The notes beneath the pieces were generated by a model. That model did no database searches, had not been told where the DNA came from, and saw only the letters and a list, made by a program, of their open reading frames with translations. A stretch of DNA of 64,000 bases from Ceratotherium simum simum (Eukaryota; Chordata; Mammalia; Perissodactyla; Rhinocerotidae), in the NCBI RefSeq assembly GCF_000283155.1, contig NW_004454160.1:10172087-10236086 (forward strand). The letters are read 5' to 3'. Positions 34,620 through 47,900 of this stretch are shown here, piece after piece (within the stretch, counting starts at the first letter, position 1; each line of letters opens with the position of its first letter). The position numbers and the translations under genes were made by a program.

Positions 34620-36924
34620 AAAAAGACTTCAATAAAAATATCCTTCATACCTTTCCTCATTGAAAAAACACATTCTACTTTCCTTACCTACATTTCATAT
34701 ACAGTTGCTTCCTTTCACCCTTATATTTCTAAGTAGTTTTAACTACATATAGTGATTAGGATTCTTAACCTTTAGAATCCCTAATTTCTAGTGAAAACTA
34801 AGAACCAAGAAGTGGACTGTTACACTAGCATTCTGTGGATTGGCATATTTATAAATACATTTATTAATTTCCAGAAGTATATGTTCCCTCACAGTAAATT
34901 TTTCAATGTGACACAAAACATGTTTACCAATAGATCCAAACATCTTTAGTTCTTCTGTAATAAGAAGCCAAAAGTAGATAAACTGGTGTTCAATAATTAA
35001 TGTTTCATTATTTTATCTTATTTGGAAATGATCTATATATTCAATAAATATCCAGCACTTAACTTAGTATAACTTTTGCCTAATTTCCAAATAGCCTCCC
35101 TCTTTTTTTGTTCTTCTAATAAGAATTACCTCCCTGAAGTTTGCATTTCAAAGAAATGGCTCCCAGTTCCAGAAAACACTGGGTAGAACATTCACATCTC
35201 AAAGGCACAGAGAAAGGATATGAGGTACACCCAGAGGGACTTTTAGTCCCTAAATCAAGATGTTTTGCAATATCTGCAAGCTTTTTGAGATGAATAGGGG
35301 AGGTTTGGGGATTGGTAAAAAGGATAGACGGGCTTTGAATTGTTTCTAGAGCTGCATTTCTGTTCTTGTTGATTTGTAAGACAAATACAGTTTTTAATTC
35401 CTCAACCTGAATGATAGCAAGAGGCTGACCCTCTCATCCAACTACATTATCTTCAATTTGCTTCTTTATATCAGGGAGATTTCCAACTAAGATGGAAATC
35501 AAAAGATTCCTGTGTTCTATAAGAACATTTAGAGCTGTGTGTCTTTGTGATTTAGTAAATCTTCCACAGTGGCTTCAGAATGTTTTTCTTTCCCTCTGGG
35601 TAAATAGTTTCACTTCAGGTTAGAGGAGAAGGCCTTAAAACAAAATTCCTATCAAGCTCTGAAAATCAGCTTCCAATTTGGCCAACTTCTGACCATAGAG
35701 CTCACTAAAAAAATCCTTTCAAATATCTTATTAACAGGTTTTAGGCGGGACAAACAGTAAATATTCCTGGCAGTACTGAACAACCTTTTTTCTTTTTCTT
35801 TTAAACCAAAGATATCTCTATCAAATGACTCAGAACCAAAACCAATAGCCTTTTATGGCTTAACCATGGGCGAAGAGGCATCCCCAAAGAAGGTGCAAAA
35901 GATACTACCCACCAAGATCCAGAGCCATTCCCAAAGATAACCAAAAGAAAGACAGACTTAGACAATTCCCCTGAGAGCTGGCAATGGTTGGTAGGACACT
36001 AGCTGCTAATGGGGTACAACCCACATTTCTGTCCAGCCATATTTTTGGGGCGGCCAACCTGACGGTTGATCTGCCTGTACCTGCAAGAACTGACAACCTG
36101 TGTGCCCCAACAGGCAGAAAGCCAGGCCAAGTTCTCAGGACACAAAACAAGACAAATGAGAAAGCAATAGCTGTCACGGGGAGAGAAAGGATTGATAACC
36201 AGTGGGTACCCAAATGCAAATTCATGAGCCATAATTCAAAGATCTAATTCTTACAAACATTTTTCTCCCACCAATCTGAATTTGGAAAGGAAGAGCCAAC
36301 ATGAAATTTTACCTTCCTCTCACCTAGGCACCACAGATAGATATCCAGGAGAGCTGACTTTGGTAAAAATTCTCACCCTTTTTGGGCTTCTGCCAGTTTT
36401 CCCAGGATCCCATCTGCAGGGTCTGGAGTGAGTGGAGTGTCCCAACAGTTCTCATCCTGGTCACCAGAAACTGTAGAGGAGGAAAAATAATTTTCCCTCT
36501 ACCCTTTATAGTAAGTACTTGGCTGATACCCCTTTTTCTCTAGGGCAACTCATAAACGGATAAATTTATCTAGGTTAAAAGTTCTCCACCGTGGCCGCTG
36601 TAATTCAAGATTATCTTCAGTGAGGTTAATCTACTTGTTCAGCCTTAAAACAAAATTTTATTCACCTGAGACCTCACACTGGCCCAGTCCAGTTTAAGTT
36701 GGACCCAGTCCGATTCCAGCTGGTTTCTGGACCCAGTCTGGAAAAGCAAACGCTCAAATAAAGTCTGACAGTTCATAATGCAAAAGCCATGGAGCTAGGA
36801 TCCAAGGAGGACTTACCCACAACCTTCAGAGGCAGTGAGAAAGCAGCAAGCTCAACGGGCTCAGTGGGCACCTGCACCTGACTGCTTGTTGCTCCTGGGG
36901 GTGGTCGGGGGCCTCCCTCCTTCG

Positions 36925-36942
36925 CTCCCTCTTCTGACACCA
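36925..36942 (-). other. tRNA-Leu-like primer-binding site of the ERV
   Basis: On the plus strand CTTCTGACACCA, ending in CCA, resembles the 3' end of tRNA-Leu (...CTCCTGACACCA), so the minus strand complements it. A four-base spacer separates it from the LTR edge, as expected for a retroviral primer site. Confidence 0.55.
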
Positions 36943-36946
36943 GAAC

Positions 36947-37285
36947 TATTAAAAGATAAACTGAGGCATATTAATAATTTTAAGAGTTTCTTTGACCAAA
37001 AATTGATTCAAATCGGGCAGCGTCAAACCAGAAGTAGTTAGGTGGGCTCCATCAACAGGGGCTCAGGGAGAGACTTCTGTAGAGAAAAGGCAGAGGCAAA
37101 GCAAGGAAATTATTGATAGGCTATATCTTAATGCCTAGCTAGTTTTTCGTGATTGGTTGTCTTGAGGTTTTCGATTTCATAACCTGGAAACATTTACAGG
37201 CTTAGATTTTGGTTTGCTCACATAGGCCATCATGGCATTAGAGCCACCTCAGTCTACATGGCCCCCTTGTTTAACTAATTTAACA
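36947..37285 (-). repeat. ERV 5' LTR (minus orientation)
   Basis: Partner of the LTR at 32036. Plus-strand landmarks are GATAAACTGAGGCATATTAA at the left and CATAGGCCATCATGG toward the right, ending near ...TAATTTAACA. It lies about 290 bp before the putative SLC16A4 non-coding exon. Confidence 0.75.
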
Positions 37286-37574
37286 ATAGTTACCAAGAGG
37301 ATTTTCTACTTGGTTTACTCCAACACTTGCTTTTGAGCCTGTGGTGAAAAATTTCACCTTCTGAGTCAGTGTGGGTGGAGAGGGCCTAGGAGGATGTCAA
37401 ATCACAGTCTTTCCTCCTCCCCTCAGGAAGTAAAGTTCACTGGCAGGAATGCCTAAATTGGCTCCAACCTCCTGGGCTCTTACAACGCTTGCTTGTTTTC
37501 ACAGTGCAGCAGAATGAAATGCCTGGAAAAAGAGTAACATTCTAGAAAACGGTATGATTTATTTTTCTTTCTAG
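37286..37574 (+). promoter_or_regulatory. SLC16A4: Putative SLC16A4 promoter region
   Basis: Unique sequence between the ERV LTR and the putative non-coding exon. No TATA box or CpG island is visible. Assignment rests on position only. Confidence 0.3.
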
Positions 37575-37620
37575 ATTGCCTCATCTGTGGAGGATTCCTT
37601 TGCTGAACACCACATCAAAG
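37575..37620 (+). other. SLC16A4: Probable SLC16A4 5' non-coding exon (3' part)
   Basis: The segment ends CATCAAAG followed by a strong donor GTAAGA at 37621. Either TCTTTCTAG just before 37575 is a true acceptor, or transcription starts upstream and the exon runs through. It is about 1.24 kb before the ATG exon, and its distance from LAMTOR5 fits the human SLC16A4 start as I recall it. The 5' boundary and transcription start are not determined. Confidence 0.4.
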
Positions 37621-38856
37621 GTAAGAAGAAAACAGGATTGTGTGTTGGGGTTGATTTTCTATAACGTTTTGAATGACCGGCATCTCTCCCCGCCTGGCCT
37701 GCTCACCAGACGGCCATTCCACAGGCCCTGCCAGCAATTTCTCCTTTCCAGTAAAATACAGCCTGCCTGCCAACCTGACAGTGGGAAATAAAGAATGCTG
37801 TACGCCTTCCTCAGAACATTTACATTTTCTTTTTGCTATTTCTCTTCATATATATATATATTTATTTTACTGAACCTTTATGAGAAGGTAGCAGACTATG
37901 ACTCCTGAATACTTTTTAGCACATACCTCCTAAGAACAAGAACATTCTCCTACAAAACCACAAGACTACCATCACATCCAAGAAATTCAACCTTGTCTAC
38001 TATACAGTCCATATTCAAACTTCCCCAGTTGACCTCCCAAGTTGTCCTTTACAACTTTATTTCTGGTCTGGGATCCATTCAAGGAACAGTCAATGTACTT
38101 TGTTGTCATGTCTATTTAGTCCCTTAGAATATCTTCATTTTAGCAAGTGCTTTGTAAAGGGAATTCCTAAAACCAAGGTTCCCCGGCTCCTCCTGCCTTT
38201 TTTATTCCTCTAAAGTCAAGAGCTCACCCAGAGGACCAGAGTGATGCACAGCTTCCCCTAGGATTTGGCCTGCGGACCTGGGAGGACACTGAGGACAGTG
38301 CTCGGAGCAGCCACCCCACAATCGGTGAGGTCAGGCTTTGCAGCTAACTCCTTTGCAATTTCCTGCCTGAAATAAACTGAGTGGTCATCTGAAATGCCAT
38401 GCAAACTGGTGGAAGAGAGATTTCTGCAGTAGCTTTGATGTCCTGCAAATCACAGCCTTTCATTAGCTTTTTCTCATCTCTCCCATGGCTCTGCTTGGAT
38501 TGTGATTATGGAATAAACAGAGCTAAGGGGACGTTATGGTCAGGCAGACTTTGTATGTAACTAAGGGCATGCTCCAAAAGAAACGTCAAAACCACGTGGA
38601 CTTGCCAGGTGAAGCCAGGCAGCAGGCCTCCAGGAAAATCCCAAAGATGGTACAAAGCCTCTCTTGCATTTTTGAGGTTGAGATCAGAGAGTCTATAGAC
38701 AACTTACAAACAAGAGAAAATCATCTATATTTAACAGGGTGGACTAAAAACAACAACAATAACAAAATATAAGTGCTTTATACCACAGAGAAAAAGTTTA
38801 AAAGTTTACATCAGTTTCTTGTCAATTGAACCAACTTTGTCTTGGATTTGTCACAG
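37621..38856. other. SLC16A4 intron 1
   Basis: Holds a (TA)n run at about 37848-37861 and, at 37950-38165, old L1-like text (ACAGTCCATATTCAAACTTC, TTGTTGTCATGTCTATTTAG). No other feature. Confidence 0.4.
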
Positions 38857-38888
38857 GAATCTTCTGCATTTAAAGACAACGACGCATC

Positions 38889-38975
38889 ATGCTGAAGAGA
38901 GGGAGGAAGGCCCAACTTTACACCAAAACCCCAGATGGAGGTTGGGGATGGATGGTTGTGTTTCATTTTTTCCTG
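38889..38975 (+). CDS. SLC16A4: SLC16A4 coding exon 1 (ATG exon)
   Basis: Twenty-nine whole codons from ATG 38889 carry the DGGWGW motif and the start of helix 1; donor GTAAGA at 38976. A plausible acceptor (TTGTCACAG) ends at 38856, giving 32 nt of 5' UTR in the same exon (38857-38888). Confidence 0.94.
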
Positions 38976-41900
38976 GTAAGAATTTACTTTCCCCTTTCCT
39001 ACTGCCTGAAAAAGGGCTCTCTGGAGAAAGGCTCAGAGCAGCGTAACAATAAGATCACTTATAAAATCCTTGGCATTTGAGCAAGGCCAGGAACTGCCAA
39101 AAGCTGCTCAAGTCAGTGTCCCGCACTGAACCCAGGAGAATGATAAAATGTCCCCCTTGAGTGAGAGTAGAAGCATTCCCATCCAGTCTCCTCCTCCTCC
39201 TCCCTACCACCCCTTAAACCTGCAGAGTGCTCCAGTCACAATCAGCAGCTCTGCCCTGGCTGCATGACAACTGGGATTTGGGGATAATCATACATTTAAC
39301 CATCCCAGAAGTAGCACTGGGAAGTGCTAAAAAGTGCTTTAGGGGAGGGTTCCCCAGCTCAGCCCAGCACATACAGAGCACTGCTGGCATCAGCCTCTGT
39401 CTCCCATAGAGGACAGGGACATTTCCTCTATTCTGCCTTCTGTCCACTTCCCAACCCATCCCCACCAACCATAACTTATGCAAGAATTAGGCCCACTGTG
39501 TACTTCTGATATGTCTGGAAAGGGTGAGAAGGATGTGGATTCTGAAACTAATGCCTGATTTTTCTCCTTCATCCGTAAGCAACTGGATTAGGCACTCTGT
39601 TTTTTAATTAACTTCTTTCCCTCATCCTCCCAGAAGCTCTTGGGGTTATGTGAGACAGTGGTGATCTGAGTGATCAGCATGGCCATTCTAGGATATTGGT
39701 GAATCCCATCATAGCTATGCCCTAAACAACCCTGCACAGAGTGGCACCAGCTCCACAATTCCTCTAAAGTGTTTCCAACTAAGTTCTGCTAACGTGGAGG
39801 TGTACTAACAGACACCCTTCTCCCTTTCCCCGCATCCTCCTTGCCTGCTCAGCCCTACAGTAAGAAGCTCAAGGGGAGGGGAGTGCAGGTCCTGGGGACT
39901 ACTAACAATCCTGTAGTCCACCACGTGGATAACTAAGAACTCTAAAAACAGACGATGGGAAAACATCACACCTCCTCCGCAGCGACAGAGAAGGGGAAAG
40001 TAGGGGCAGAGGTCCTCAGCCAGGATTTAAGTAATGCAAAACTGCTAACCAGAGGACTGTTTATTAAACATTAGCTTCATTACCAAAGAATATGGCATCT
40101 CTTTTTTAATTTTCCCCCAGAAATGTTACTAATAAGGAACTAAGGCTGCCCTAAGTCTGAGAACACTTCCTGTGGCTGGGCCACCACCCCAAATCATAGG
40201 CTTTCCAGAACTGGCATTGTTGGTGAGGTCCTCGAGTTCTCCCACCTTTCTCCCCAATAACCACCCTAATTTTCCTACATTATCCTCTGAGAATAGAAAG
40301 TTATTTGACCAATTTAGTTGCTGGTAAGAACAATTGCCTAATAACCAGATGAATAAAAAAGTCCCATATTTTTGGGTGTGATGCTGCTTATAAAAGCACA
40401 AAAAATATCCTGGGCCCTCAAAGTGTTAACAATTAACTCAGGGGCTAATCGCCCACAGTGGTAATGTGGATACTTAGAAGACTATGCTTTTGTGTCTGCA
40501 TGAGTTACAAGTATACTTTTCTACAATAAGTGAACTACTGAAAAGGGGAAAAATGCAATAACTAAATGTTCTTCGGGAGCTCCCTACTTTAAAAAAAAGG
40601 CCTCATTCTAACTTACCATACTTTATAACTATATATTTGTGTGATTGTTTTCTGTATTCAGTCTGTCTCACTGGACTGACTGTTCCATGAGGGCAGGGAC
40701 CACGTCTGTTTGCTCACTGCTGCATGCTCACTGCTGTAAGCCCAGCCCCTACTACACAGCCTGGAGCATTGTAGGCACTCAATAAATTCTGTCGGTGGAT
40801 GGAAGGATGAACTGACTGATGGTTATATTTATGAATAATCAAATAAGAAGGAAGGTAATACACAATGAAATTGGAGAGATGAGCAGAGATCTTGTAAGAC
40901 ATGTTAAGAACACTGGTTTTATCTTGAGGCTATGAGGAGCTAATGAAAAAAATTAAGGGCAGTAAAGGGATCAGATTTGCATTTCAGAAAAATAGCTTAG
41001 GCTGCAGGGTGGATAATGGATTGGTGGGAGATAGGCCTGGAAGTAGGGAGATCCATTGGAGGGATGTTGCAACAATCCCAGTGAAGAAACAATAAGGCCT
41101 TAAATTAAGGCAGTAGAAATGGGGATGGAGAGAAAATACAGATCTGAGCCATATAGAGGAGGCAGACCAACAAAACTTGGAGAGTAATGGGATGTCAGGG
41201 AGAGAGGGAGTCAAGGAGTCCTGGGTTGTTGGCTTGGACCACTTAGAGGATGATGTATGCCATTTACTGAGTTGGAGTACACAGAAAGAAGGGGAGAAAA
41301 TCTTAAGATGACTTGGACGGTTTAATTTTGGCCACTGAGTCTGAAGGGCTTGTGACATAACCAATTGTGTGTTCAGCATAGTCTATGTGCACCTGGAGCA
41401 CAGGATCTGCATATTGAAATTTGCGAGTAATCAGCATACATGGTGGTCTGAACTCTAGGGCAGGGTGGGTAAAATCGCCCAGGAAAAGTGAAGAGCGACT
41501 AGGACAGAGCTCTGAGGAAAATCACTGTTTAGGGGACCGGTGGAGAGCAGCCCACAGAGGAAACTGAGAAGAGAAGTAAGCAGCAATCCAGAAACGTAGT
41601 GTCACAGAAGCTAAGGCAGAAATGTCCAGGAGGAGAAAGTGATAAGCAGGTACTGCAGAGAGTTCAGAGATAATAGAAATGACAATGGGCTATTAGTTTA
41701 GCAGCCAGGGAGTCTCTGACAACCTTGATAAGGGCTGGTACAGTGGAGTGGTGGGATGAGAGGAAGTGGAGATAACCTAACAGACTATTCTGTCTGTGAA
41801 GGTCAGAAAGAGCTAGGGTGATACTAGAAAGGGACCTAGGGTAGAAGGAAGTTGTTTATTATTAAACAATAATTTCTGACAAAGCCTGATGCTCTGTGTT

Positions 41901-44900
41901 CAAAAGGGGCCACTGTGGCTGGTCCAGCCTCCTCTCCTAAGACAATATTCTAATTAAAACGATGTGGTAGGCCGGCCCAGTGGGGTACTGGTTAAGTTCA
42001 CGCACTCTGCTTCTACAGCCCAGGGTTCACAGGTTCAAATCCTAGGCACGGACCTATGCACTGCTCATCAAGCCATGTTGTGGCAGCATCCCACATACAA
42101 AATAGAGGAAGATTGGCACAGATGTTAGCTCAGGGACCATCTTCCTCAAGCAAAAAGAGGAAGATCGGCAACAGACGTTAGCTCAGCACCAATCTTCCTC
42201 ACCAAAAAAAGAGCAGAACTAAAAAAATAAAGGAAAAAAAAAGTTCTGGTGAGGGAGCTCTTGAGAAGGGGAGAGGTGAGGGAAGGGATGCTCTTAAAGA
42301 AGAAAAAAGGAAATGAGGGAGCTGGAGAATTTCTAGGGGCTTTTATTTTGGGGTGAGCCCATTTATAATGTCTGATGTGGACTCTGGGACGGGACTGAAA
42401 CTCACCAACCTTGGTCCAGAGCATGGGATGAAGTAGGATAATATAGATTTATCTGTTCTGCTAACAAAGGGAAAATCGGGAAAAAGAATTTTAATATCTT
42501 TGAGTCAAAACAGAAACAAAGTTGGAAGGTTACAAGTTAAGGGAGGGAGGCAGTGTAGATGCAAAGGTTGTGTCCTTCGCCTTCTGGATATACGCAGTGG
42601 AAGACAAAGACTCAGTTATTAGAAACAAGTCATATCCATTCACTGCTGCTATACCCAGACATCAAGGACAGACCCAAGAAAAAAGTTTACGAATTTGGGG
42701 GGGAACAGTAGCTAGCCAAATTCAGGTAACTAAGAATGTAGAGGTCAGCAAGCACAGAACTCATGTCCACAGAAAAAGAGGAAGGATTTTTTACAGACCG
42801 ATGCCTCACTGTAGTGTTCCTCCGCCTCACCACCTCCAACTTTTGCAACTTCAGAGCATCACTAGTGACTCTCAGTCCCTTACTCCAGACAAGAAATACT
42901 ACTAGTCTCAAATAAGTGTCTATCAACAGAGATGGAGGGGGAAGGTCTTGATTATTTAGTAGGTAAGGGCTGAAGGAAGGAGGTGCCTAAGAGGAAGCAG
43001 GTCTCTGACTCGAGTGAGTGGGTGGATGGTACCAATCAAAAGAGAAATGAAGAGTAGACGTGGGACAAGGGAAAGACGAGTTTAGTTCTGGATGAGTTGA
43101 GTTGAGTTAGAAAGATATGCTAGACGGTTACATAAATGAGTCTGAAGCTCTTGGGAAAGCAGAATGGTTACACAAGATAAAATCATAGTTAATAGTCTGA
43201 GTATTAAGTGCTAAGTATTAAGTACTTTGCCAGAATTTTCTCAATCTTCATAGTCCTATGAGCTAGGTAACATTTACTTCATCTCTGCTTTACAAAAGAG
43301 GAAGCTTAACTTCTGTGAAGTAGTTTGCCCAAGGTCACACCCATAGTAGGAAGTGAAGCCAGGATTCAGGCCAAGGAAGGTGGACTATAGAACAGTCTGC
43401 ATAACTACTACACCATGAGTACAAGAGTGGTAATTAAAACCTAGAGAGTCAGTGTTGTCTACAGAGCAGGTATAAAGTGAGATGCGTGCAGAGCCACAAG
43501 AGGAAAATATGTACCAGGTGGAGAGAGAAAGTAGAGCCAGTGAAAGAGAACCCAGGGTTCTGTAGTTCGTGAGAAGCAATGCATGGCCAGGTTGAAAGCA
43601 GAGAAAGTAGCCTTAAAAAACCAAGGACACCGAAACAAGGCAAGGAAAAGCTAGGAAGCCCCTGGAGACAGAGCACATGTGGCTCCTGGGCTTTGAGAGT
43701 GACTGCAGACCCTGCCTGGGTTTCCCTTCAAGCTCCCCTCATGATTCTGCACAAGATAAAGTTTGGCTGGTAAGCAAAAAGAGAACGGAGAAGGAATGGC
43801 TCTTCACTGCCCCCAGGCTAATCAGGATTCCAAGAAACAAATGTTAGCACTCCACAGAAAGAAAACCTGACCTCAAAAGCAGTCTTCCTAGTGGAGGGGA
43901 GGAAGGTGGTGTGGACAAGGATTACGGAGGACAAAGGAAAAAGATGGGGCACATGATCCAACCGTAAGGTGACCATGCATCCTGGTTTATCCTTGCTGTC
44001 CTGCCATAAATGACTAGTGCTCCCTTTCACTCTCAAATGTTTGTTTGGACGATAAACTACATGGTCACCATATTTATATATCAAGTGAGGGAGGGTACTC
44101 AGCTCAAGAGTAGAGTTAAAGCAAAGCCAACATAAGAACTGATAGGAACAATTCTTCATCTTTTAGACCAATGTGCTTCTCACAAAGGCAACAGGGGGAC
44201 CAGCCTGGTGGTGTAGTGGTTAAGTTCAGCTCCCTCTGCTTCAGCGTCCCAGGTTTGGGAGTTCAGATTCTGGGTGTGGGCCCTCACCACTCATCAAGCC
44301 ATGCTGTGGCAGCATCCCATATACAAAATAGAGGAAGATGGGCACAGATGCTAGCTCAGGGCCACTCTTCTTTTTTTTTTNNNNNNNNNNNNNNNNNNNN
44401 NNNNNNNNNNNNNNNNNNNNNNNNNNNNNNNNNNNNNNNNNNNNNNNNNNNNNNNNNNNNNNNNNNNNNNNNNNNNNNNNNNNNNNNNNNNNNNNNNNNN
44501 NNNNNNNNNNNNNNNNNNNNNNNNNNNNNNNNNNNNNNNNNNNNNNNNNNNNNNNNNNNNNNNNNNNNNNNNNNNNNNNNNNNNNNNNNNNNNNNNNNNN
44601 NNNNNNNNNNNNNNNNNNNNNNNNNNNNNNNNNNNNNNNNNNNNNNNNNNNNNNNNNNNNNNNNNNNNNNNNNNNNNNNNNNNNNNNNNNNNNNNNNNNN
44701 NNNNNNNNNNNNNNNNNNNNNNNNNNNNNNNNNNNNNNNNNNNNNNNNNNNNNNNNNNNNNNNNNNNNNNNNNNNNNNNNNNNNNNNNNNNNNNNNNNNN
44801 NNNNNNNNNNNNNNNNNNNNNNNNNNNNNNNNNNNNNNNNNNNNNNNNNNNNNNNTTAACCACTATGCCACCAGGCCAGACCCAAATTAGCTGTCTTTAA

Positions 44901-47900
44901 TAGATGCTATTTTAACAGGACAGTAGAGTAGTAGTTGGTCTGGAGTCAGTCTATCTCAGTTCAAACCTCAGCTCCAGCACCCCCCATCTTGAGCAACTTC
45001 TAATTTTGACCTCAATTTCCTGATCTTTAATACAATATTGATCCATAGCCTTGTAATGAGGATTAAATGAGATGCTTTCATGTAAAGTGCTTAGATGCTC
45101 TAAGGGGATGATCGCCCCATAATATATAAATATAATGAAGAACCGCCAAATACTGGTAAATACCGGTGAGCTAAGGGAATCATAAACTCGAGCAGCTGTA
45201 CCCTCCTCTGTAATGGCTCACTCACCACCTGACTTAAACTCTCTGGTCTGCTTTGATTTAGGTAAATGTGTTTGTGATGGGGATGACCAAGACTTTTGCA
45301 ATTTTCTTTGTGGTTTTTCAAGAAGAATTTGAAGGCACCTCAGAGAAAATTGGCTGGATTGGATCCATCATGTCATCACTTCGTTTTTCTGCAGGTACAA
45401 AGCCAGCAATAAACTTGCTGTCCATGAAGAAGCACAAAGGGCAATTCCAAGAAGACTCATCTATCAGTCATTCAAGACTGAAGTGTTGCTAAAACTCAGG
45501 TTCATTTACTAATATGTAAAGCTGAGAAAAGTAAGGACTTGTAGTGTTTAGCCTCCACTTGGTAAAACTGGAAAAATTAGGGTTCAAACAAAGAAAGTTG
45601 AAGAATTCAACTATTTAATTCCATGATTCAATTTTTCATGCCTTGTTTCTTTCCACAGTGCCTCTCAACTGGAAAGTCATACCATGAAGTTCTGATCTGA
45701 TCATCTAAGCATACTCAAACTCCAGAACTAATTCCTCTTCCTTTAGTTCTATTTGGAGCTATAAGATGGTGGAGGAGTAGATTAACGATTGGTCGAACCT
45801 TGTTCTAGTCATAGGTCACTTGATGTAATCTCATTTTGTGGAGGTTTTGTAATGCCATTTTCAATAAGCTTCCCCTCCAAACCTGCTTATTTACAATAGT
45901 CTCTTCTTTAAAAAAACAAAAACCAACTCTTCCAAAAAGCAACTGTGTGGGACCAGAAATATTAAGGACCCCAACACTGACACCTTTTTGAAGGATACAC
46001 AATACTCCAAAGTAGAGTCACCTTTTTTCCTTGAGCTGCTCCTTTAAACTGCACATCAGAAGGGATGCCAGAGCACATTTACCTAGTACTTGCCTTTCTT
46101 TCTTTTCCCAAGGTCCCCTGGTTGCCATTATTTGTGACATAATTGGAGAGAAAACTGCCTCCATTCTTGGGGCTTTCCTTGTTGCTGGTGGATATCTGAT
46201 CAGCAGCCAGGCCACAGGCATTCCCTTTCTTTGTGTGACTATGGGACTTTTACCTGGTGAGTCTATTGTAAAAATAAGACTATAAAAGATGGAACTAGGA
46301 ACCTTCCCTTTTACTGTCCATGGGTCCAAAAGGTCTAGTTATATTATCTCAGGTCCAGGAGAATATCTACCTGGAAAGGACAGATATTCTTCATGTGATT
46401 CCAAGCTATTTATGTTTTTCTTTTTAGGTTTGGGTTCTGCTTTCCTGTACCAAGTAGCTGCAGTTGTAACTACCAAATACTTCAAAAAACGATTAGCTCT
46501 TTCTACAGCTATTGCCCGTTCTGGGATGGGACTGACATTCCTGTTGGCACCTTTTACAAAAGTCCTGATAGATCTATATGACTGGACAGGTGAGTCATTT
46601 AAGTTTCTGAACTATCAACTCTGCAAGATTGAATGTTCAGCTCTCTCCCTTTGATGACTGGAAGTGAAGACTTTTTGAGCCAGAGGAAATGAGCATGATT
46701 TCCACAGGAAACATGCTCTTGTTCCTTGGAAAATACATAGCAGAAGAGATCTTGAACTACTTGCAGGCCTTGCCAGGCCACACAAGCAACTCAGAGTGCA
46801 CCACAGGGTTCCTGTCTGAGGGGATGGAGAGCACTCTGAGGCTGGGGAGACACCTTGCAGGGAAAGCGATACTCCTGAGGAAACAAGGATCCTCCCCTCC
46901 TCCCCTTCCACAACCAAAGCATTCTTTTCAAATTGTCCCTTTAAGAAAAAAATCTGCATTAAAAAATGGGTCCTCAATCAGACTCACTAAAATAGACAAA
47001 ACAAAGAAAAACATGGGTAAAAAGAGGATTATGTTCTTCTATACTTAATCTTTTATACACTGTCAACTATAGATTTTCACAAATAAAAACCATTCACTCC
47101 ACAATTTTCTTTGTACCTGTGATAAAACATTTGGATTAAAATAATCTTAAATTACTGGGAAGAATATGTATGTGTACATATATATGAATACACATAAGCC
47201 TATTTCTACCTACAGAGCCGTTTTGTTGAATCTTTCCTAAGTAAAAGACTACCAGTAGTTTCATGGTGAACAGGACCAGCTGACAAATCCTTAAGACAGG
47301 ATAGCAGAACTTATGGCCAATTCTCTCTAGAAGCACCATACACACATCACAGCTTTGGTCAGGCCATGCTGAAATCAAGCAACTACTCAGCTTCAAAGGC
47401 AAAACTGGCATCTGTCTTCTTTCAAGGAAATTAAAAATGTCATGAGATGAAAGGCTGTCTCCTCTTCTAAGTCAGTTTCCAAATGATCCCCATCATCTAA
47501 TTCTGTATTTTTTGTACCTAAATCTACACCCTCACTTCAGGATATTTAAAATCCCTATTTAAAACACACTGTAATTTTCTAACATTTAATATCCTCCCCA
47601 CCAAAACCTTATTCTTTCTTCCTTTAGCACAAATAACACCCTCTCTCCTCCATGCCATCTGTTGGTGCAACTTCCTGGTTTTCTACCTCCAAAGAACACC
47701 CTATTTTCACAAGCATACAGCAGTGTGTATGGCTAACAATTAAGTCGGCAGATTTAAATACTTTCAATAAGTAGTGTTTTCAGGAATTATTGCACTATGA
47801 CTGAATATTTAGTGGTGGGGCCTCTTCTGAGCCTAAGAACACAGAGTATTGTGAAATGAGAGAGGTAAATTTTTAACTTCTCAATTTTTCTCTCCCCTTT

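Larger units (their letters stand above)
32036..37285 (-). mobile_element. Degenerate endogenous retrovirus, ERV-L class inferred (LTR-internal-LTR)
   Basis: Two LTRs in the same minus orientation flank about 4.6 kb. Next to the 5' LTR (on the minus strand) at about 36925-36942 is a tRNA-Leu-like primer-binding site, four bases from the LTR. The interior has no long open frame and carries two later EREs (33112-33408 and 34427-34619). Visible LTR divergence and interior decay indicate an old, inactive copy. Class assignment rests on the primer site; the interior was not matched to a known gag or pol. Confidence 0.65.
38976..45261. other. SLC16A4 intron between coding exons 1 and 2
   Basis: Beyond the repeats listed separately, 40905-41850 is an old dispersed repeat (for example GCAACAATCCCAGTGAAGAA, GAGTCAAGGAGTCCTGGGTT) whose family I cannot name. 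The rest looks unique, and no coding exon is seen. Confidence 0.4.

Noticed and set aside
37501..37551. Donor GTATGA at 37552 as the end of SLC16A4 exon 1
   Set aside because: It would leave an intron of only about 20 bases before the acceptor at 37574, too short to splice; the donor at 37621 is stronger.
44171..44890. Long open frames (up to 239 codons) across 44.2-44.9 kb
   Set aside because: They exist only because N bases were read through; the flanks are ERE SINE sequence.
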